Assembly: GCF_000189535.1 (NCBI RefSeq)
Contig: NC_015145.1
Location: forward strand, 2,790,001-2,854,000
DNA: 64,000 bases
Direction of reading: 5' to 3'
Source: Pseudarthrobacter phenanthrenivorans Sphe3
GTDB taxonomy: Bacteria; Actinomycetota; Actinomycetes; Actinomycetales; Micrococcaceae
Shown: piece after piece, positions 44,176-53,024 of the stretch
How the letters are laid out: each line of letters starts with the position of its first letter
Position numbering within the stretch: the first letter of the stretch is position 1
Made by a program: the position numbers and the translations under genes
The notes under the pieces: generated by a model
Told to the model about the DNA's origin: nothing
The model's database searches: none
Seen by the model: only the letters and a program-made list of their open reading frames with translations

Positions 44176-45317
44176 TGAGTGAACCCACCGCCAACCCTGC
44201 GTTGGCCGAGGCAGTCACCGCTGCCCTGGCCACCGTCATTGACCCCGAACTCCGCCGGCCCATCACCGAATTGGGCATGGTGGATTCGCTCAGCGTTTCC
44301 GGGGACGGCAAGGTCAGCCTGGTTGTCCTGCTGACCATTGCCGGCTGCCCCTTGCGGGACACCATTACCGGCGATGCCACCAGGGCGCTGCTGGCAGTTC
44401 CTGGCGTGGCCGGAGTCGATGTTCAGCTGAAGGTGATGAGCCAGGAACAGCGCGATGCGCTCAAGGAGATGCTCCGCGGCGCCGGGGGCAAACGCGGCAT
44501 TCCGTTCAACGAGCCGGACTCCCTGACCAGGGTATATGCGGTGGCCAGCGGCAAGGGCGGCGTGGGAAAGTCTTCGGTGACCGTGAACCTTGCCTGCGCA
44601 CTTGCCGCACAGGGGCTGCGGGTGGGGATTGTGGACGCTGACGTCTACGGCTTCTCGGTGCCTGCGCTGATGGGCATCACGCAGGCGCCCACCCGCGTGG
44701 ATGACATGATCCTGCCGCCGGTTGCGTACGGCGTGAAGGTCATCTCCATCGGCATGTTCGTCAGTGGCAACCAGCCGGTGGCCTGGCGCGGGCCCATGCT
44801 GCACCGCGCCCTGGAGCAGTTCCTCACGGACGTCTACTTCGGCGACCTGGACGCGTTGTTCCTGGACCTGCCGCCGGGCACCGGGGACATCGCCATTTCC
44901 GTGGCCCAGCTGCTGCCCAAGGCGGAGATCCTGGTGGTCACCACGCCGCAGGCAGCCGCCGCCGATGTCGCCGAGCGGGCAGGAGCGATAGCCACCCAGA
45001 CGGGACAGAAAGTGGCAGGCGTCATCGAGAACATGTCCTACCTGGAAATGCCCGACGGCGGCAGGATGGAATTGTTCGGCAGCGGCGGCGGTGCGGTACT
45101 CGCCGAGAGGCTCAGTGCCACAGTAGGTTCTGACGTGCCGCTGCTGGGGCAGATTCCCCTCGATATCCAGCTGCGCGAGGGCGGGGACACCGGCATGCCC
45201 ATAGTTTTGGGCCAGTCAGGCACGCCCGCAGCTGCGGCGCTGTCCGGCATTGCCGGCAGGCTGGCGGCAAAACCACGCGGGCTGGCCGGGATGAAACTGG
45301 GGCTGCAGCCCCGCTAG
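44175..45317 (+). CDS. mrp: Mrp/ApbC-family iron-sulfur cluster carrier ATPase
   Basis: P-loop ATPase of the Mrp/NBP35 family that carries or assembles Fe-S clusters. It has 380 residues. The N-terminal 100 residues are a MIP18 (DUF59) domain, VIDPELRRPITELGMVDSL. The ATPase has the deviant Walker A GKGGVGKS (126-133), IVDADVYGFSVPALMG, and LDLPPGTGDIA. The CxxC motif near the C-terminus of many Mrp proteins is replaced by MSYLEMPDGG, as I recall for other actinobacterial members. Its ATG shares one base with the TAA of DUF1003 (TAATG), so it is the last gene of the MgtE-like/DUF1003/mrp operon. Confidence 0.92.
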   Translation: MSEPTANPALAEAVTAALATVIDPELRRPITELGMVDSLSVSGDGKVSLVVLLTIAGCPLRDTITGDATRALLAVPGVAGVDVQLKVMSQEQRDALKEMLRGAGGKRGIPFNEPDSLTRVYAVASGKGGVGKSSVTVNLACALAAQGLRVGIVDADVYGFSVPALMGITQAPTRVDDMILPPVAYGVKVISIGMFVSGNQPVAWRGPMLHRALEQFLTDVYFGDLDALFLDLPPGTGDIAISVAQLLPKAEILVVTTPQAAAADVAERAGAIATQTGQKVAGVIENMSYLEMPDGGRMELFGSGGGAVLAERLSATVGSDVPLLGQIPLDIQLREGGDTGMPIVLGQSGTPAAAALSGIAGRLAAKPRGLAGMKLGLQPR

Positions 45318-45359
45318 GCACCATCGCCGGCTGAAGACCTGCTGCAGATGCCGGAGAGG

Positions 45360-45764
45360 CTAGGTGGCCTCTGTGTCGAAGGGCGCCGCTTCGCCCGGCG
45401 GCAGTGACTGGAGAACCCGCTCCGGCCGTTTCGGCGCCGTATCCGCCACGGCTGCAGCTCCGGAGACCGCGGCCACGGCAGCCGGCGCACCGGCGCTGAC
45501 GGGCTTGGTGTCGTCGTCCAGGAGTGCCTCTTTGATGATGCGCCGCGGGTCATACTGGCGGGGATCGTACTTCTTCCAGTCGACATCGTCGATGTCGATG
45601 CCCACTTCTTCCTTGATCTGCTCGCGGGCACCGGACGCCATGCGCCGGACTTCCTTCACCAGGTTCGCCAGCTTCTGGGTGTATTCGGGCAGCCTCTGGG
45701 GGCCGATCACCAGAACACCAATGATCAGCAGAAGAAAGAACTCCGGGCCGTTGATTCCAAACAC
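45360..45764 (-). CDS. tatB: Twin-arginine translocase subunit TatB
   Basis: Membrane component of the Tat protein export system that recognises twin-arginine substrates with TatC. The 134-residue protein has the TatB pattern: MFGINGPEFFLLLIIGVLVIGPQRLP (one membrane helix with the conserved Glu and GP hinge), then an amphipathic helix and an acidic Ala/Pro-rich tail. The GTG start is set by the -10 box 7 nt upstream. TatB rather than TatA is indicated by the FGI-x-PEF start and by synteny with sigE/rseA. Confidence 0.9.
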   Translation of the reverse strand: MFGINGPEFFLLLIIGVLVIGPQRLPEYTQKLANLVKEVRRMASGAREQIKEEVGIDIDDVDWKKYDPRQYDPRRIIKEALLDDDTKPVSAGAPAAVAAVSGAAAVADTAPKRPERVLQSLPPGEAAPFDTEAT

Positions 45765-45771
45765 TTTAGGA

Positions 45772-45777
45772 AGATTA
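45772..45777 (-). promoter_or_regulatory. Predicted -10 box of tatB
   Basis: TAATCT on the minus strand, 7 nt before the GTG at 45764; tatB would thus have its own leaderless promoter apart from sigE. Confidence 0.45.
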
Positions 45778-45833
45778 CCCTCTCCGGGCTGTGAGTGACG
45801 ATTCCCGCCCGGAGGCCGGTGAGACTGCCTGTT

Positions 45834-46694
45834 CTAGGGGGTCAAAAACGCCACGATCCGGTTGGCCCCGCGCTGCAGGCGGCTGCCGATTGATTCTCCG
45901 GCCGCTTCCCGGGAGGAAGGAGGGATTCCGGCCGCCACGCCTTCCTCGGCCCGGGCCGCCAGGTGGTACAGGATGGGCACGGCATCATCGGCCTGCTCAG
46001 CAGGCAGGTCGGATTCATAGGTGAAGGAGTGGCCGGGAGCCAGGTATGTCGCGGACCATGGCGAGGACCGCTGAACCTGCAGCGCACCGCTTCCGCCGGC
46101 AGCGACCTGGCCGGCACCATCCTGCTCCGGAACACGCTGTTCGGTCACCGTTGCGTAATGGTTGCCGTCCGTGAACCTGAGTTCAACCGCCGGCCTGCCG
46201 GCGAGCATGGTGGCCTTTGCCGACTCCAGGCGGAAACCCATGGCTTCGAGTCCCGGACAGGCCCAGCCCTCGCTGCGCAAGCGGTCGAGCTGCTCTCCGT
46301 CCAGTGCCCTGCCATCGGCAGGCGTTTGGGAAGAGACCTGGGAGAGCGCGGCCGGACTCCCGGTCCCGGGCAGGGGGTCGCCCGCTGCTGCAAAGGCACC
46401 CGCGGCCAGCACGCCGGCTGCTGCCACGCTGCCCCCGGCCGTCATGGCGAGGACCCGCGCAACCCTCCCGGGCGCGGGCTGACGGTGGGGAGCACTCGGC
46501 TGTTGTGCCGCCAGTTCCTGGGTCCTGGCCAGCAGCCGGGCAGTCAGGTCATCGCTGGCAGGAGGAACAGGGGCATCCCGGAGCCGTTCCAGGTACTGGC
46601 GTTCCCGCCGCACGGCAGCAGAACATTCATGGCAGGACTGAAGATGGCTGCTGGTGCGCTGATGCCTGCGTCCGAATGGAAACGGGGACCTCAT
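45834..46694 (-). CDS. rseA: Membrane anti-sigma factor (RseA-like, zinc-finger type)
   Basis: 286-residue protein encoded directly after sigE. An N-terminal HLQSCHEC segment is the H-x3-C-x2-C of ZAS-type anti-sigma factors. A single membrane segment (VLAMTAGGSVAAAGVLAAGAFAAAG) follows at about residues 80-105. The remaining 180 residues would lie outside and may sense envelope state. The ATG at 46694 lies 7 nt past the sigE stop; a frame from 46775 would overlap sigE. Function is inferred from the motif and from position; homology outside the N-terminal motif is weak. Confidence 0.8.
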   Translation of the reverse strand: MRSPFPFGRRHQRTSSHLQSCHECSAAVRRERQYLERLRDAPVPPASDDLTARLLARTQELAAQQPSAPHRQPAPGRVARVLAMTAGGSVAAAGVLAAGAFAAAGDPLPGTGSPAALSQVSSQTPADGRALDGEQLDRLRSEGWACPGLEAMGFRLESAKATMLAGRPAVELRFTDGNHYATVTEQRVPEQDGAGQVAAGGSGALQVQRSSPWSATYLAPGHSFTYESDLPAEQADDAVPILYHLAARAEEGVAAGIPPSSREAAGESIGSRLQRGANRIVAFLTP

Positions 46695-46701
46695 GCGCCG
46701 A

Positions 46702-47316
46702 TCAAAGGATGCCGGCGATGCGCGGCATGGACAGTTTGCGGCGGGACTGCTGCGGCCGGGGGTCACGGTGGGCAAGCTTCTCCCGCAGCATGGTCCGTCC
46801 GCGGTGGATCCGTGACCGGACGGTACCCAGCTTCACGCCGAGCGCCTCAGCAACCTCGTCATAGGACAGGCCTTCAAGATCGCACAGGACAACCGCGGCG
46901 CGGAAGTCCGGCGGAAGTTCCTCCAGCGCTGCCTGGACGTCAACGTCCAGGTTGTTCAGTTCGAAGCTCTGCTCCGGCCCCGGTTCCCGTCCCGGCAGCC
47001 GCGACTCGGCGTCCTCAGCCAGGGCATCGAACCTGATCCGGGTCTTCCGCCGCGCCTGGTCCAGGAAAAGGTTCGTGGTGATCCGGTGCAGCCAGCCGTC
47101 CAGCGTGCCGGGCTTGAAGTTCTCCAGCGAGCGGAAGACGCGGACAAATACCTCCTGGGTGAGGTCTTCGGCGTCGAACTTGTTTCCGGTCAGGCGGTAG
47201 GCCAGCCGGTAGACCTTCGCGGAGTGGTTGGTGACCACTTCTTCCCAGGTGGGACGGACCCACTCGGCTTCAGGATGGTTTGTTGCAGGGACAGGTGCCA
47301 CAACTGATGATGACAT
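46702..47316 (-). CDS. sigE: ECF RNA polymerase sigma factor SigE
   Basis: Extracytoplasmic-function sigma factor of 204 residues. Region 2 reads [30 protein letters not shown] and [16 protein letters not shown]; region 4 reads [52 protein letters not shown]. The ATG at 47316 follows GAGGGGAG. It is coupled with the anti-sigma gene and is divergent from an O-methyltransferase gene, the arrangement of sigE in mycobacteria (Rv1220c-Rv1222). Expected role: response to envelope or oxidative stress. Confidence 0.93.
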   Translation of the reverse strand: MSSSVVAPVPATNHPEAEWVRPTWEEVVTNHSAKVYRLAYRLTGNKFDAEDLTQEVFVRVFRSLENFKPGTLDGWLHRITTNLFLDQARRKTRIRFDALAEDAESRLPGREPGPEQSFELNNLDVDVQAALEELPPDFRAAVVLCDLEGLSYDEVAEALGVKLGTVRSRIHRGRTMLREKLAHRDPRPQQSRRKLSMPRIAGIL

Positions 47317-47335
47317 CGTCCACTCCCCTCGTGGA

Positions 47336-47341
47336 ATACTA
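47336..47341 (-). promoter_or_regulatory. Possible -10 box of sigE
   Basis: TAGTAT on the minus strand with a 19-nt leader that contains GAGGGGAG before the ATG at 47316. No clear -35 partner, and no convincing ECF-type autoregulatory promoter was recognised. Confidence 0.35.
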
Positions 47342-47542
47342 ACGCCCGGATACTGTTGACATCTCTGATTCGGCGCCGGTCACCTTACGGATGAGCGGAT
47401 AATAATCATTTCAAACTTGTCTGGGAATTTCCTGACTGCGCCAAAGTTCAGCCGTAGGCGCAACTGCCTGCCTCCGCTGCTGTTGCCACCGGACACAGTA
47501 GGCTTTAGGGGACATCCCCCTGCCGCCCAGAAAGCGAAAACC

Positions 47543-48175
47543 ATGAGCGCCGACAAGTCCACCAGCTGGTCCTATGCAGAAGATCTGCCCGCTGAGGATG
47601 AAGTCATGCTTCGCGCCCGTGAGCGCTCCTTCGAACTTGGCGTAACCCCTATCGGACCGGGGGTTGGAGCGGTCCTCACTGTGCTGGCCGCATCATCGAA
47701 GGCACAGACCGCCGTCGAGATCGGCACCGGCGCCGGAGTCTCCGGAGTGTGCCTGCTGCGTGGACTTGGTCCCCAGTCAGTCCTGACCACCATTGACGTG
47801 GATGTTGAACACCTCCGCGCCGCACGCGAGGCTTTTTCGGAGGCCGGCAGCCCCGCCAACCGCACCCGGACGATCTCCGGCCGGGCAGGCGACGTCCTGC
47901 CGCGGCTCACCGACCGCGCCTACGACCTGGTGTTCATCGACGCGGACAAGCCCGGACTTCCGGGATACGTGGAACAGGCAATCCGCCTTCTTAAACCCGC
48001 GGGGCTGCTGGTCATCAACGACGCACTGGACAAGGACAAGGTCGCCAACCCGGCAGGCCGTGAAGCCACCACCGTGATCCTGCGCCAGGTGGGCAAGGCG
48101 ATCCGCGACGACGAGAGGCTGGCCTCGGCCATGCTTCCCACGGGCGATGGCCTGCTGGTAGCCGTCAAGAAGTAG
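47543..48175 (+). CDS. SAM-dependent O-methyltransferase
   Basis: Class I methyltransferase of the catechol/caffeoyl-CoA O-methyltransferase family, 210 residues. The SAM site is VEIGTGAGVSGVCLLRGL, with the acidic residue after strand 2 in TIDVDVEHLRAAREA. YDLVFIDADKPGLPGYVEQA carries the metal-binding Asp pattern of the family, and LLVINDALDKDKVANP follows. The substrate is unknown. It is divergent from sigE, as in mycobacteria. The frame extends upstream to 47417, but the ATG at 47543 begins the family-like sequence. Confidence 0.88.
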   Translation: MSADKSTSWSYAEDLPAEDEVMLRARERSFELGVTPIGPGVGAVLTVLAASSKAQTAVEIGTGAGVSGVCLLRGLGPQSVLTTIDVDVEHLRAAREAFSEAGSPANRTRTISGRAGDVLPRLTDRAYDLVFIDADKPGLPGYVEQAIRLLKPAGLLVINDALDKDKVANPAGREATTVILRQVGKAIRDDERLASAMLPTGDGLLVAVKK

Positions 48176-48190
48176 GCCCCAAGAAACAGG

Positions 48191-48224
48191 CGGGGCCCAC
48201 AGCTGTTGGCTGCGGGCCCCGTTC
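48191..48224. terminator. Hairpin terminator between convergent O-methyltransferase and DUF3117 genes
   Basis: 13-position stem (CGGGGCCCACAGC against GCTGCGGGCCCCG) with one mismatch and a 5-nt loop, followed by TTCGG. It is shared by the two convergent genes; T tracts are weak. Confidence 0.6.
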
Positions 48225-48231
48225 GGCACGA

Positions 48232-48399
48232 TTATTCGGTAACGCCGACCAGGCATTCCTTGAGGTTTGCTGCCTCGGCAGCGTTCAGCTCGACCACCAG
48301 GCGCCCGCCGCCTTCGAGCGGGACGCGCATGATCAGGCTGCGGCCCTCCTTGGTGACTTCCATTGGGCCGTCGCCGGTGCGTGGTTTCATAGCCGCCAT
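48232..48399 (-). CDS. DUF3117 small protein
   Basis: A 55-residue protein that begins MAAMKPRTGDGPMEVTKEGR and ends LKECLVGVTE. It is a textbook DUF3117 member, a family restricted to actinobacteria with no known function. The frame is short but clear, with GGAGGGG about 8 nt before the ATG. It is encoded in the same neighbourhood (near sigE) as Rv1211 of M. tuberculosis. Confidence 0.9.
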   Translation of the reverse strand: MAAMKPRTGDGPMEVTKEGRSLIMRVPLEGGGRLVVELNAAEAANLKECLVGVTE

Positions 48400-48631
48400 G
48401 AGGAATTCCCCTCCATTTTGTCCCAGGACTGATCAGCCCGGGCGGGCTGTGTCCGCATCGATCAAGCCGCTATGGCGGGGTGGGTTGGACACCGCCAAGG
48501 CTGAGCGTATTCTGAATGCTTTTTGTCCTTGCTTACTTACTATTATCAGGGAATTACCCGTACGTAGCTAATCGATGGACATTTGCGGTGTGGTGCTATT
48601 TACGGCCTGACCTGCGCTGAAGTCCAGAAAC

Positions 48632-49888
48632 CTAGGGGGGATAATCACCGCCGCCGGGCAGCTGCGCCCAGGCCCACAGCCACACGATCCATACGATCTG
48701 CAGCAGCAGGAACATCACCACCACCGCCCACCGGTAGGCCCGGGAGCGCGACACCAAAACCGCCCCCAGTGCCAGGGGAAACAGTGGCAGCAGCATCCGG
48801 AACGTGCTGGTCTGGGGGTGCAGGAACACCACGAGGTAGCCCATGTAGCAGGCGCACCAGAGGCGGAGTTCTGCGCCGAGCTGCCTGACAGGCGCCAGGA
48901 AGAGCGCGGCACCGAACGCGGCCACGAAAACAAACGGCGCCAGCAGGCCCAGCACCGGGCCAAAGAGCTCGACGCCGGTGTCGAACCAGGGCTTGAACGG
49001 CACCAGGTCCTGGCCCCGCCACACGGTCTCCGTCTTGGTGTACGCCTGGATGTCGCCGGTGGCCGCCCATGCCGCTGCCGGCCAGGCAAGGGCCATGGCT
49101 CCCCCGACGGCGGTCAGCGCAGTGAGTCCCGCGAGGTCACCCTTCCCGTGCTGTTGCCTTCCAACGGCTTTCCTGCCTGCGAACCGGTCACGGAGACGAC
49201 TTAAGAGGATGAGACCAAGCATGGCGGCGAACGGGACGCCCACAGGACGGGAAAGGCACAGGAGCACCACCACCGGTATGGCCCACAGGTACTGCCTGCG
49301 CACCACCAGCAGCAATGCAGCGGCGAGCAGCAGCAGGGACAGGGATTCGGCGTACGGCACCTGGAGGATGGCCGATACCGGGAAGGTGGCGAAGAAGGCG
49401 ACTCCCCACAGCGCCGGCCCGTGCGGGACCTTCTGCCGGAACAGGAGGTAGACCAGGAGCGCGGCTCCCCAGCCGGCAAGCATGGCAATCAAGGTGAGGG
49501 CGGCGGCAGGCGGCAGGCCGGTCACTCCGCTGAGCCCTCCCGCCAGGGCCGGAAACAAGGGGTAGAACGCCCAGGCGTTCTCCTGCACGTTTCCGGCAGC
49601 ATCGGTGGGCAGGACGGAGGGATAACCGCTGGTTATGATCCTGCCGTACCAGCGGGCGTCCCAGATGTTGATGAAGTTCCAGTAGTCAGGCTTTGCCGGG
49701 AACCACGGATTGGGGCCCTGGTGGAGGGCGGCGGCCATGAAAATGAAAGCACTGACCAGTCTTGCCGCGAAGTACAGGGCTGTTACCTGCACCCACCATG
49801 GCCAGGCGCGGGCGGCATCCCGGGCCCGCACGGCCCATTCCCGCACGGGCGGCACCAGGACGGACCGCCGGCGCGCCGTTGTGCTCAC
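48632..49888 (-). CDS. GT-C-fold membrane mannosyltransferase-like protein (PIG-V-like)
   Basis: 418 residues with about ten hydrophobic segments. The first loop reads FINIWDARWYGRIITSGYP, a D-x2-W motif typical of polyprenyl-phosphate-sugar-dependent glycosyltransferases of the PIG-V/GT-C group. Probably adds a sugar to a lipid or surface glycan on the outer face of the membrane; donor and acceptor are not deducible. The GTG at 49888 overlaps the stop of the DivIVA-like gene by 4 bp (GTGA). Confidence 0.75.
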   Translation of the reverse strand: MSTTARRRSVLVPPVREWAVRARDAARAWPWWVQVTALYFAARLVSAFIFMAAALHQGPNPWFPAKPDYWNFINIWDARWYGRIITSGYPSVLPTDAAGNVQENAWAFYPLFPALAGGLSGVTGLPPAAALTLIAMLAGWGAALLVYLLFRQKVPHGPALWGVAFFATFPVSAILQVPYAESLSLLLLAAALLLVVRRQYLWAIPVVVLLCLSRPVGVPFAAMLGLILLSRLRDRFAGRKAVGRQQHGKGDLAGLTALTAVGGAMALAWPAAAWAATGDIQAYTKTETVWRGQDLVPFKPWFDTGVELFGPVLGLLAPFVFVAAFGAALFLAPVRQLGAELRLWCACYMGYLVVFLHPQTSTFRMLLPLFPLALGAVLVSRSRAYRWAVVVMFLLLQIVWIVWLWAWAQLPGGGDYPP

Positions 49889-50265
49889 AGCTCGTCCTTG
49901 CCGGCCGCAGTACTCGCCCCACGACCGCCCTGAACCGGGGTTTGAGCCGCGGCCAAGGCCGCCCGAAGTTCGTCGATTTCCCTTTGTTTGGCGGCCAGCT
50001 GGTCCCGCAGGTCATCAAGGACCTGGTCCACCTGGTCCATCCGGTAGCCCCGCAGGCCCAGCGAGAAGCGCACGCGGTCCACATCCTCCGGCGCGGCCCT
50101 GGCGGGCAGCAGGACGGGGGGAAGGTTGGCGGGCGGCTGCTCGAAACCGCCGTCGAGCAGCCGCGGCAAAGCCCGGGCATCCGTCTGCCTCGCACGCCAT
50201 CCGAGGCCGGCCCAAAACACTGCCCCGACCAGCACCACAGCCAGGAAAACCAGAAAGAAGCTCAC
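49885..50265 (-). CDS. DivIVA-domain-like membrane-anchored protein
   Basis: 126 residues. An N-terminal membrane segment (SFFLVFLAVVLVGAVFWAGLGW) is followed by a DivIVA-like segment, DVDRVRFSLGLRGYRMDQVDQVLDDLRDQLAAKQREIDELRAAL, that reads into a short coiled coil. Such small actinobacterial DivIVA-domain proteins may sit at the membrane near growth zones, but their function is not established. The GTG at 50265 sits behind a CACGAT (-10-like) at 6 nt. It is coupled to the glycosyltransferase gene, which suggests an envelope role. Confidence 0.75.
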   Translation of the reverse strand: MSFFLVFLAVVLVGAVFWAGLGWRARQTDARALPRLLDGGFEQPPANLPPVLLPARAAPEDVDRVRFSLGLRGYRMDQVDQVLDDLRDQLAAKQREIDELRAALAAAQTPVQGGRGASTAAGKDEL

Positions 50266-50335
50266 GGTTCCATCGTGCCAGACCCTACGGGCAGGCCAGG
50301 CGTGCGGGGGCCGTGGTGGGGACCAGGCACCCCTG

Positions 50336-51118
50336 CTACTCGGGCCGCTGCTCTCCATTAAGGGACGGGGTAATGGCAACGTGGAGGACCCGGTCCACGG
50401 CCTCCGCAGGATCGTCCACCAGCTGGATCAGGTCCAGGTCTTTCTCGGAGACCATGCCCTCGGCCACCAGCGTTCCCCGGATCCAGTCGATCATCGGCCC
50501 CCAGAAGTCGACGCCGAGGAGCACGATGGGGAACGAGGTCACCTTTCGCGTCTGCACCAGCACCATGGCTTCGAACAGTTCGTCGAGCGTGCCAAGGCCG
50601 CCAGGAAGGACGATGAAGCCCTGCGCGTACTTGACGAACATGGTCTTGCGCGCAAAGAAGTACCGGAAGTTGATGCCCAGGTCCACCCACTGGTTCAGAC
50701 CCTGTTCAAACGGCAGTTCGATGCCCAGGCCAACGGACACCCCGTTGCCTTCAACGGTGCCGCGGTTGGCTGCCTCCATGGAGCCGGGACCGCCGCCGGT
50801 GATGACGGCGACGCCGGCCTCAGCCAGTTTCCGCCCCACCTCCACGCCCATTTCGTAGTAGGGGCTGCCGGGCTTGGTGCGGGCCGAACCGAAGACGCTT
50901 ACGGCTTTGCCGATGTCCGCCAGGGCGCCGAAACCTTCCACGAACTCGCTCTGGATCCGCAGGACACGCCATGGATCGGTGTGGACGAACTGTCCCGGGC
51001 CCTTGGTGTCGAGCAGATGCTGGTCAGACATTTCCACTGCCGCCTGTTTGCGGCGGAGTTCAAGGGGCCCCTTACGGCGCGGCTGGGAATTTCTGGCCGG
51101 ATCTGCGTTGATGCTCAT
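50336..51118 (-). CDS. LOG-family (TIGR00730) protein, putative nucleotide phosphoribohydrolase
   Basis: Rossmann-fold protein of 260 residues. The family signature PGGLGTLDE is present, preceded by [16 protein letters not shown] (the GGGxxGxM motif). LOG enzymes cleave ribose 5-phosphate from nucleoside monophosphates, in plants and some actinobacteria releasing cytokinins. The physiological substrate here is unknown. The 40-residue N-terminal extension is basic. A -10 box lies 6 nt before the ATG. In M. tuberculosis the homologue Rv1205 also neighbours dapD/dapE. Confidence 0.9.
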   Translation of the reverse strand: MSINADPARNSQPRRKGPLELRRKQAAVEMSDQHLLDTKGPGQFVHTDPWRVLRIQSEFVEGFGALADIGKAVSVFGSARTKPGSPYYEMGVEVGRKLAEAGVAVITGGGPGSMEAANRGTVEGNGVSVGLGIELPFEQGLNQWVDLGINFRYFFARKTMFVKYAQGFIVLPGGLGTLDELFEAMVLVQTRKVTSFPIVLLGVDFWGPMIDWIRGTLVAEGMVSEKDLDLIQLVDDPAEAVDRVLHVAITPSLNGEQRPE

Positions 51119-51124
51119 TCCCCA

Positions 51125-51130
51125 AGGCTA
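51125..51130 (-). promoter_or_regulatory. Predicted -10 box of the LOG gene
   Basis: TAGCCT on the minus strand, 6 nt (TGGGGA) before the ATG at 51118; leaderless geometry. Confidence 0.5.
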
Positions 51131-51209
51131 ACCTCCCGCAGGAGGTATCTCTTGAATCACGATCCGCAGGAAGTTGGGGTGATTCGCATCATAACCAGCT
51201 GTTGTTCGC

Positions 51210-51215
51210 TAGATT
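51210..51215 (+). promoter_or_regulatory. Predicted -10 box of the gluABCD-type operon
   Basis: TAGATT, 7 nt (CTTTCTT) before the ATG at 51223; leaderless geometry with a T-rich spacer and no Shine-Dalgarno. Confidence 0.55.
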
Positions 51216-51222
51216 CTTTCTT

Positions 51223-51978
51223 ATGACTACTCATGTGCCCGGAGATTCCCTTGTCTCCCTGAACGGCGTAAATAAGCATTACGGCCAACTGCATGTTTTG
51301 AAGGACATCAACCTGCAGGTCCGCAAGGGCGAGGTTGTTGTGGTCATCGGACCCTCTGGTTCCGGTAAGTCCACCCTCTGCCGCGCCATCAACCGCCTGG
51401 AGACCATCGAGGGCGGAACAATCAGCATCGACGGGAAGGTGCTCCCGGAAGAAGGCAAGGAACTCGCCCAGCTCCGTGCCGATGTCGGAATGGTCTTCCA
51501 GTCCTTCAACCTCTTCGCGCACAAGACCATCCTGGAAAACGTGACCCTTGGCCCCATCAAGGTCAAGGGCGTTGCGAAGGCCACCGCGGAAAAGGACGCC
51601 ATGGCCCTGCTGGAGCGCGTCGGTGTGGGCCACCAGGCCCCCAAACTCCCGGCGCAGCTCTCGGGCGGACAGCAGCAGCGCGTGGCCATTGCACGGGCTT
51701 TGGCGATGAAGCCGAAGGTCATGCTGTTTGATGAGCCCACATCCGCACTGGACCCCGAAATGATCAATGAGGTCCTGGACGTGATGATCCAGCTGGCCAA
51801 GGAAGGCATGACCATGATTGTGGTCACGCACGAAATGGGCTTCGCCCGCAAGGCCGCCGACCGGGTCGTTTTCATGGCTGACGGCCAGATTGTCGAAGAT
51901 GCCACCCCGGAGGAGTTCTTTACCAACCCGAAGAGCGACCGGGCCAAGGATTTCCTTTCCAAGCTCCTCACCCACTGA
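51223..51978 (+). CDS. gluA: Glutamate-type ABC transporter ATP-binding protein GluA
   Basis: Polar amino acid importer ATPase, 251 residues: GPSGSGKST (Walker A), [13 protein letters not shown] (Q-loop), [20 protein letters not shown] (Walker B) and [12 protein letters not shown] (switch His). The order ATPase, binding protein, two permeases is that of the gluABCD glutamate importer of Corynebacterium. The ATG at 51223 follows a -10 box by 7 nt; an upstream ATG at 51202 would overlap the promoter. Glutamate as substrate is inferred from gene order and family. Confidence 0.9.
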   Translation: MTTHVPGDSLVSLNGVNKHYGQLHVLKDINLQVRKGEVVVVIGPSGSGKSTLCRAINRLETIEGGTISIDGKVLPEEGKELAQLRADVGMVFQSFNLFAHKTILENVTLGPIKVKGVAKATAEKDAMALLERVGVGHQAPKLPAQLSGGQQQRVAIARALAMKPKVMLFDEPTSALDPEMINEVLDVMIQLAKEGMTMIVVTHEMGFARKAADRVVFMADGQIVEDATPEEFFTNPKSDRAKDFLSKLLTH

Positions 51979-52048
51979 TTCACCCTCGAACAAACACTCC
52001 CAGTTCGCATCCAGGCCGTGACCCACGGCCATCAATGAAAGGAATGTC

Positions 52049-52939
52049 ATGAAGGCATTTATGACCCGGCGGAAGTCATTCTTCGTGGCGGCTACAGCTG
52101 CCCTCGCCCTGTCCCTGAGCGCCTGCGGTGGCGACGCCGGCACCGGCGGCGGCAGCGACCCGACCGTTGCGGAGAAGCCCACCTTCGCTGCCGGCACCAC
52201 CATGGAGAAGCTCTCCTCGGCCGGCTCCATCAAGATCGGCACCAAGTTCGACCAGCCCTTGTTCGGCCAGGTGGGCCTGGACGGTAAGCCTGTCGGCTTC
52301 GACGTCGAGATCGGCAAGCTCATTGCTGCTGAACTGGGCATTCCTGCTGACAAGATCGAATGGTCCGAGACTGTTTCGGCCAACCGCGAGCCCTTCATTG
52401 AGCAGGGCAAGGTTGACCTGGTGATCGCCACCTACACCATCAATGACAAGCGCAAGCAGGTCGTCGATTTCGCCGGTCCTTACTACGAAGCCGGCCAGGC
52501 TCTCATGGTGAACAAGGACAACGACACCATCAAGAAGCCTGAGGACGTCAAGGGCAAGAAGGTCTGCTCCGTCACCGGCTCTACTCCTGCTGCCACCATC
52601 GTGGACAAGTACGGCGCCGAACTGGTCCCGGCTGCAACCTACTCTGCCTGCCTGGAACCGCTGCGCAACAAGCAGGTTGAGGCAGTAACCACTGACAACG
52701 TGATCCTTGCCGGTTTCGTTGACAAGGAACCGGATGCCTTCAAGCTGGCCTCCGACGAGACGTTCACCAAGGAGCCCTACGGCATCGGCCTGAAGAAGGG
52801 TGACACGGAGTTCCGCAACTGGATCAACGACCAGCTGGAAAAGTTCGAGGAGAACGGGTCCTACGAAAAGGCCTGGGAAGCGACTGCAGGCTCAGTCATC
52901 AAGACTGCACCCAAGCTGCCCGAGATCGACCGTTACTAA
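52049..52939 (+). CDS. gluB: Glutamate-type ABC transporter substrate-binding lipoprotein GluB
   Basis: Family 3 solute-binding lipoprotein of 296 residues. It has a basic n-region, a hydrophobic core and lipobox LSAC with Cys26, then a Gly-rich linker. Binding domain landmarks are SIKIGTKFDQPLFG, GFDVEIGKLIAAELG, VDLVIATYTINDKRKQVVDFAGPYY and GKKVCSVTGSTPA. AAAGGA stands 5 nt before the ATG. Partner of GluA, GluC and GluD. Confidence 0.92.
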   Translation: MKAFMTRRKSFFVAATAALALSLSACGGDAGTGGGSDPTVAEKPTFAAGTTMEKLSSAGSIKIGTKFDQPLFGQVGLDGKPVGFDVEIGKLIAAELGIPADKIEWSETVSANREPFIEQGKVDLVIATYTINDKRKQVVDFAGPYYEAGQALMVNKDNDTIKKPEDVKGKKVCSVTGSTPAATIVDKYGAELVPAATYSACLEPLRNKQVEAVTTDNVILAGFVDKEPDAFKLASDETFTKEPYGIGLKKGDTEFRNWINDQLEKFEENGSYEKAWEATAGSVIKTAPKLPEIDRY

Positions 52940-53024
52940 GTAACTGCAGTGGTTGCCGGGGCCGCCCAGCGGTCCCGGCAACCACCGTCTCCGATCCCGT
53001 CCACGCCCAAAGCCGAAGGATCCT

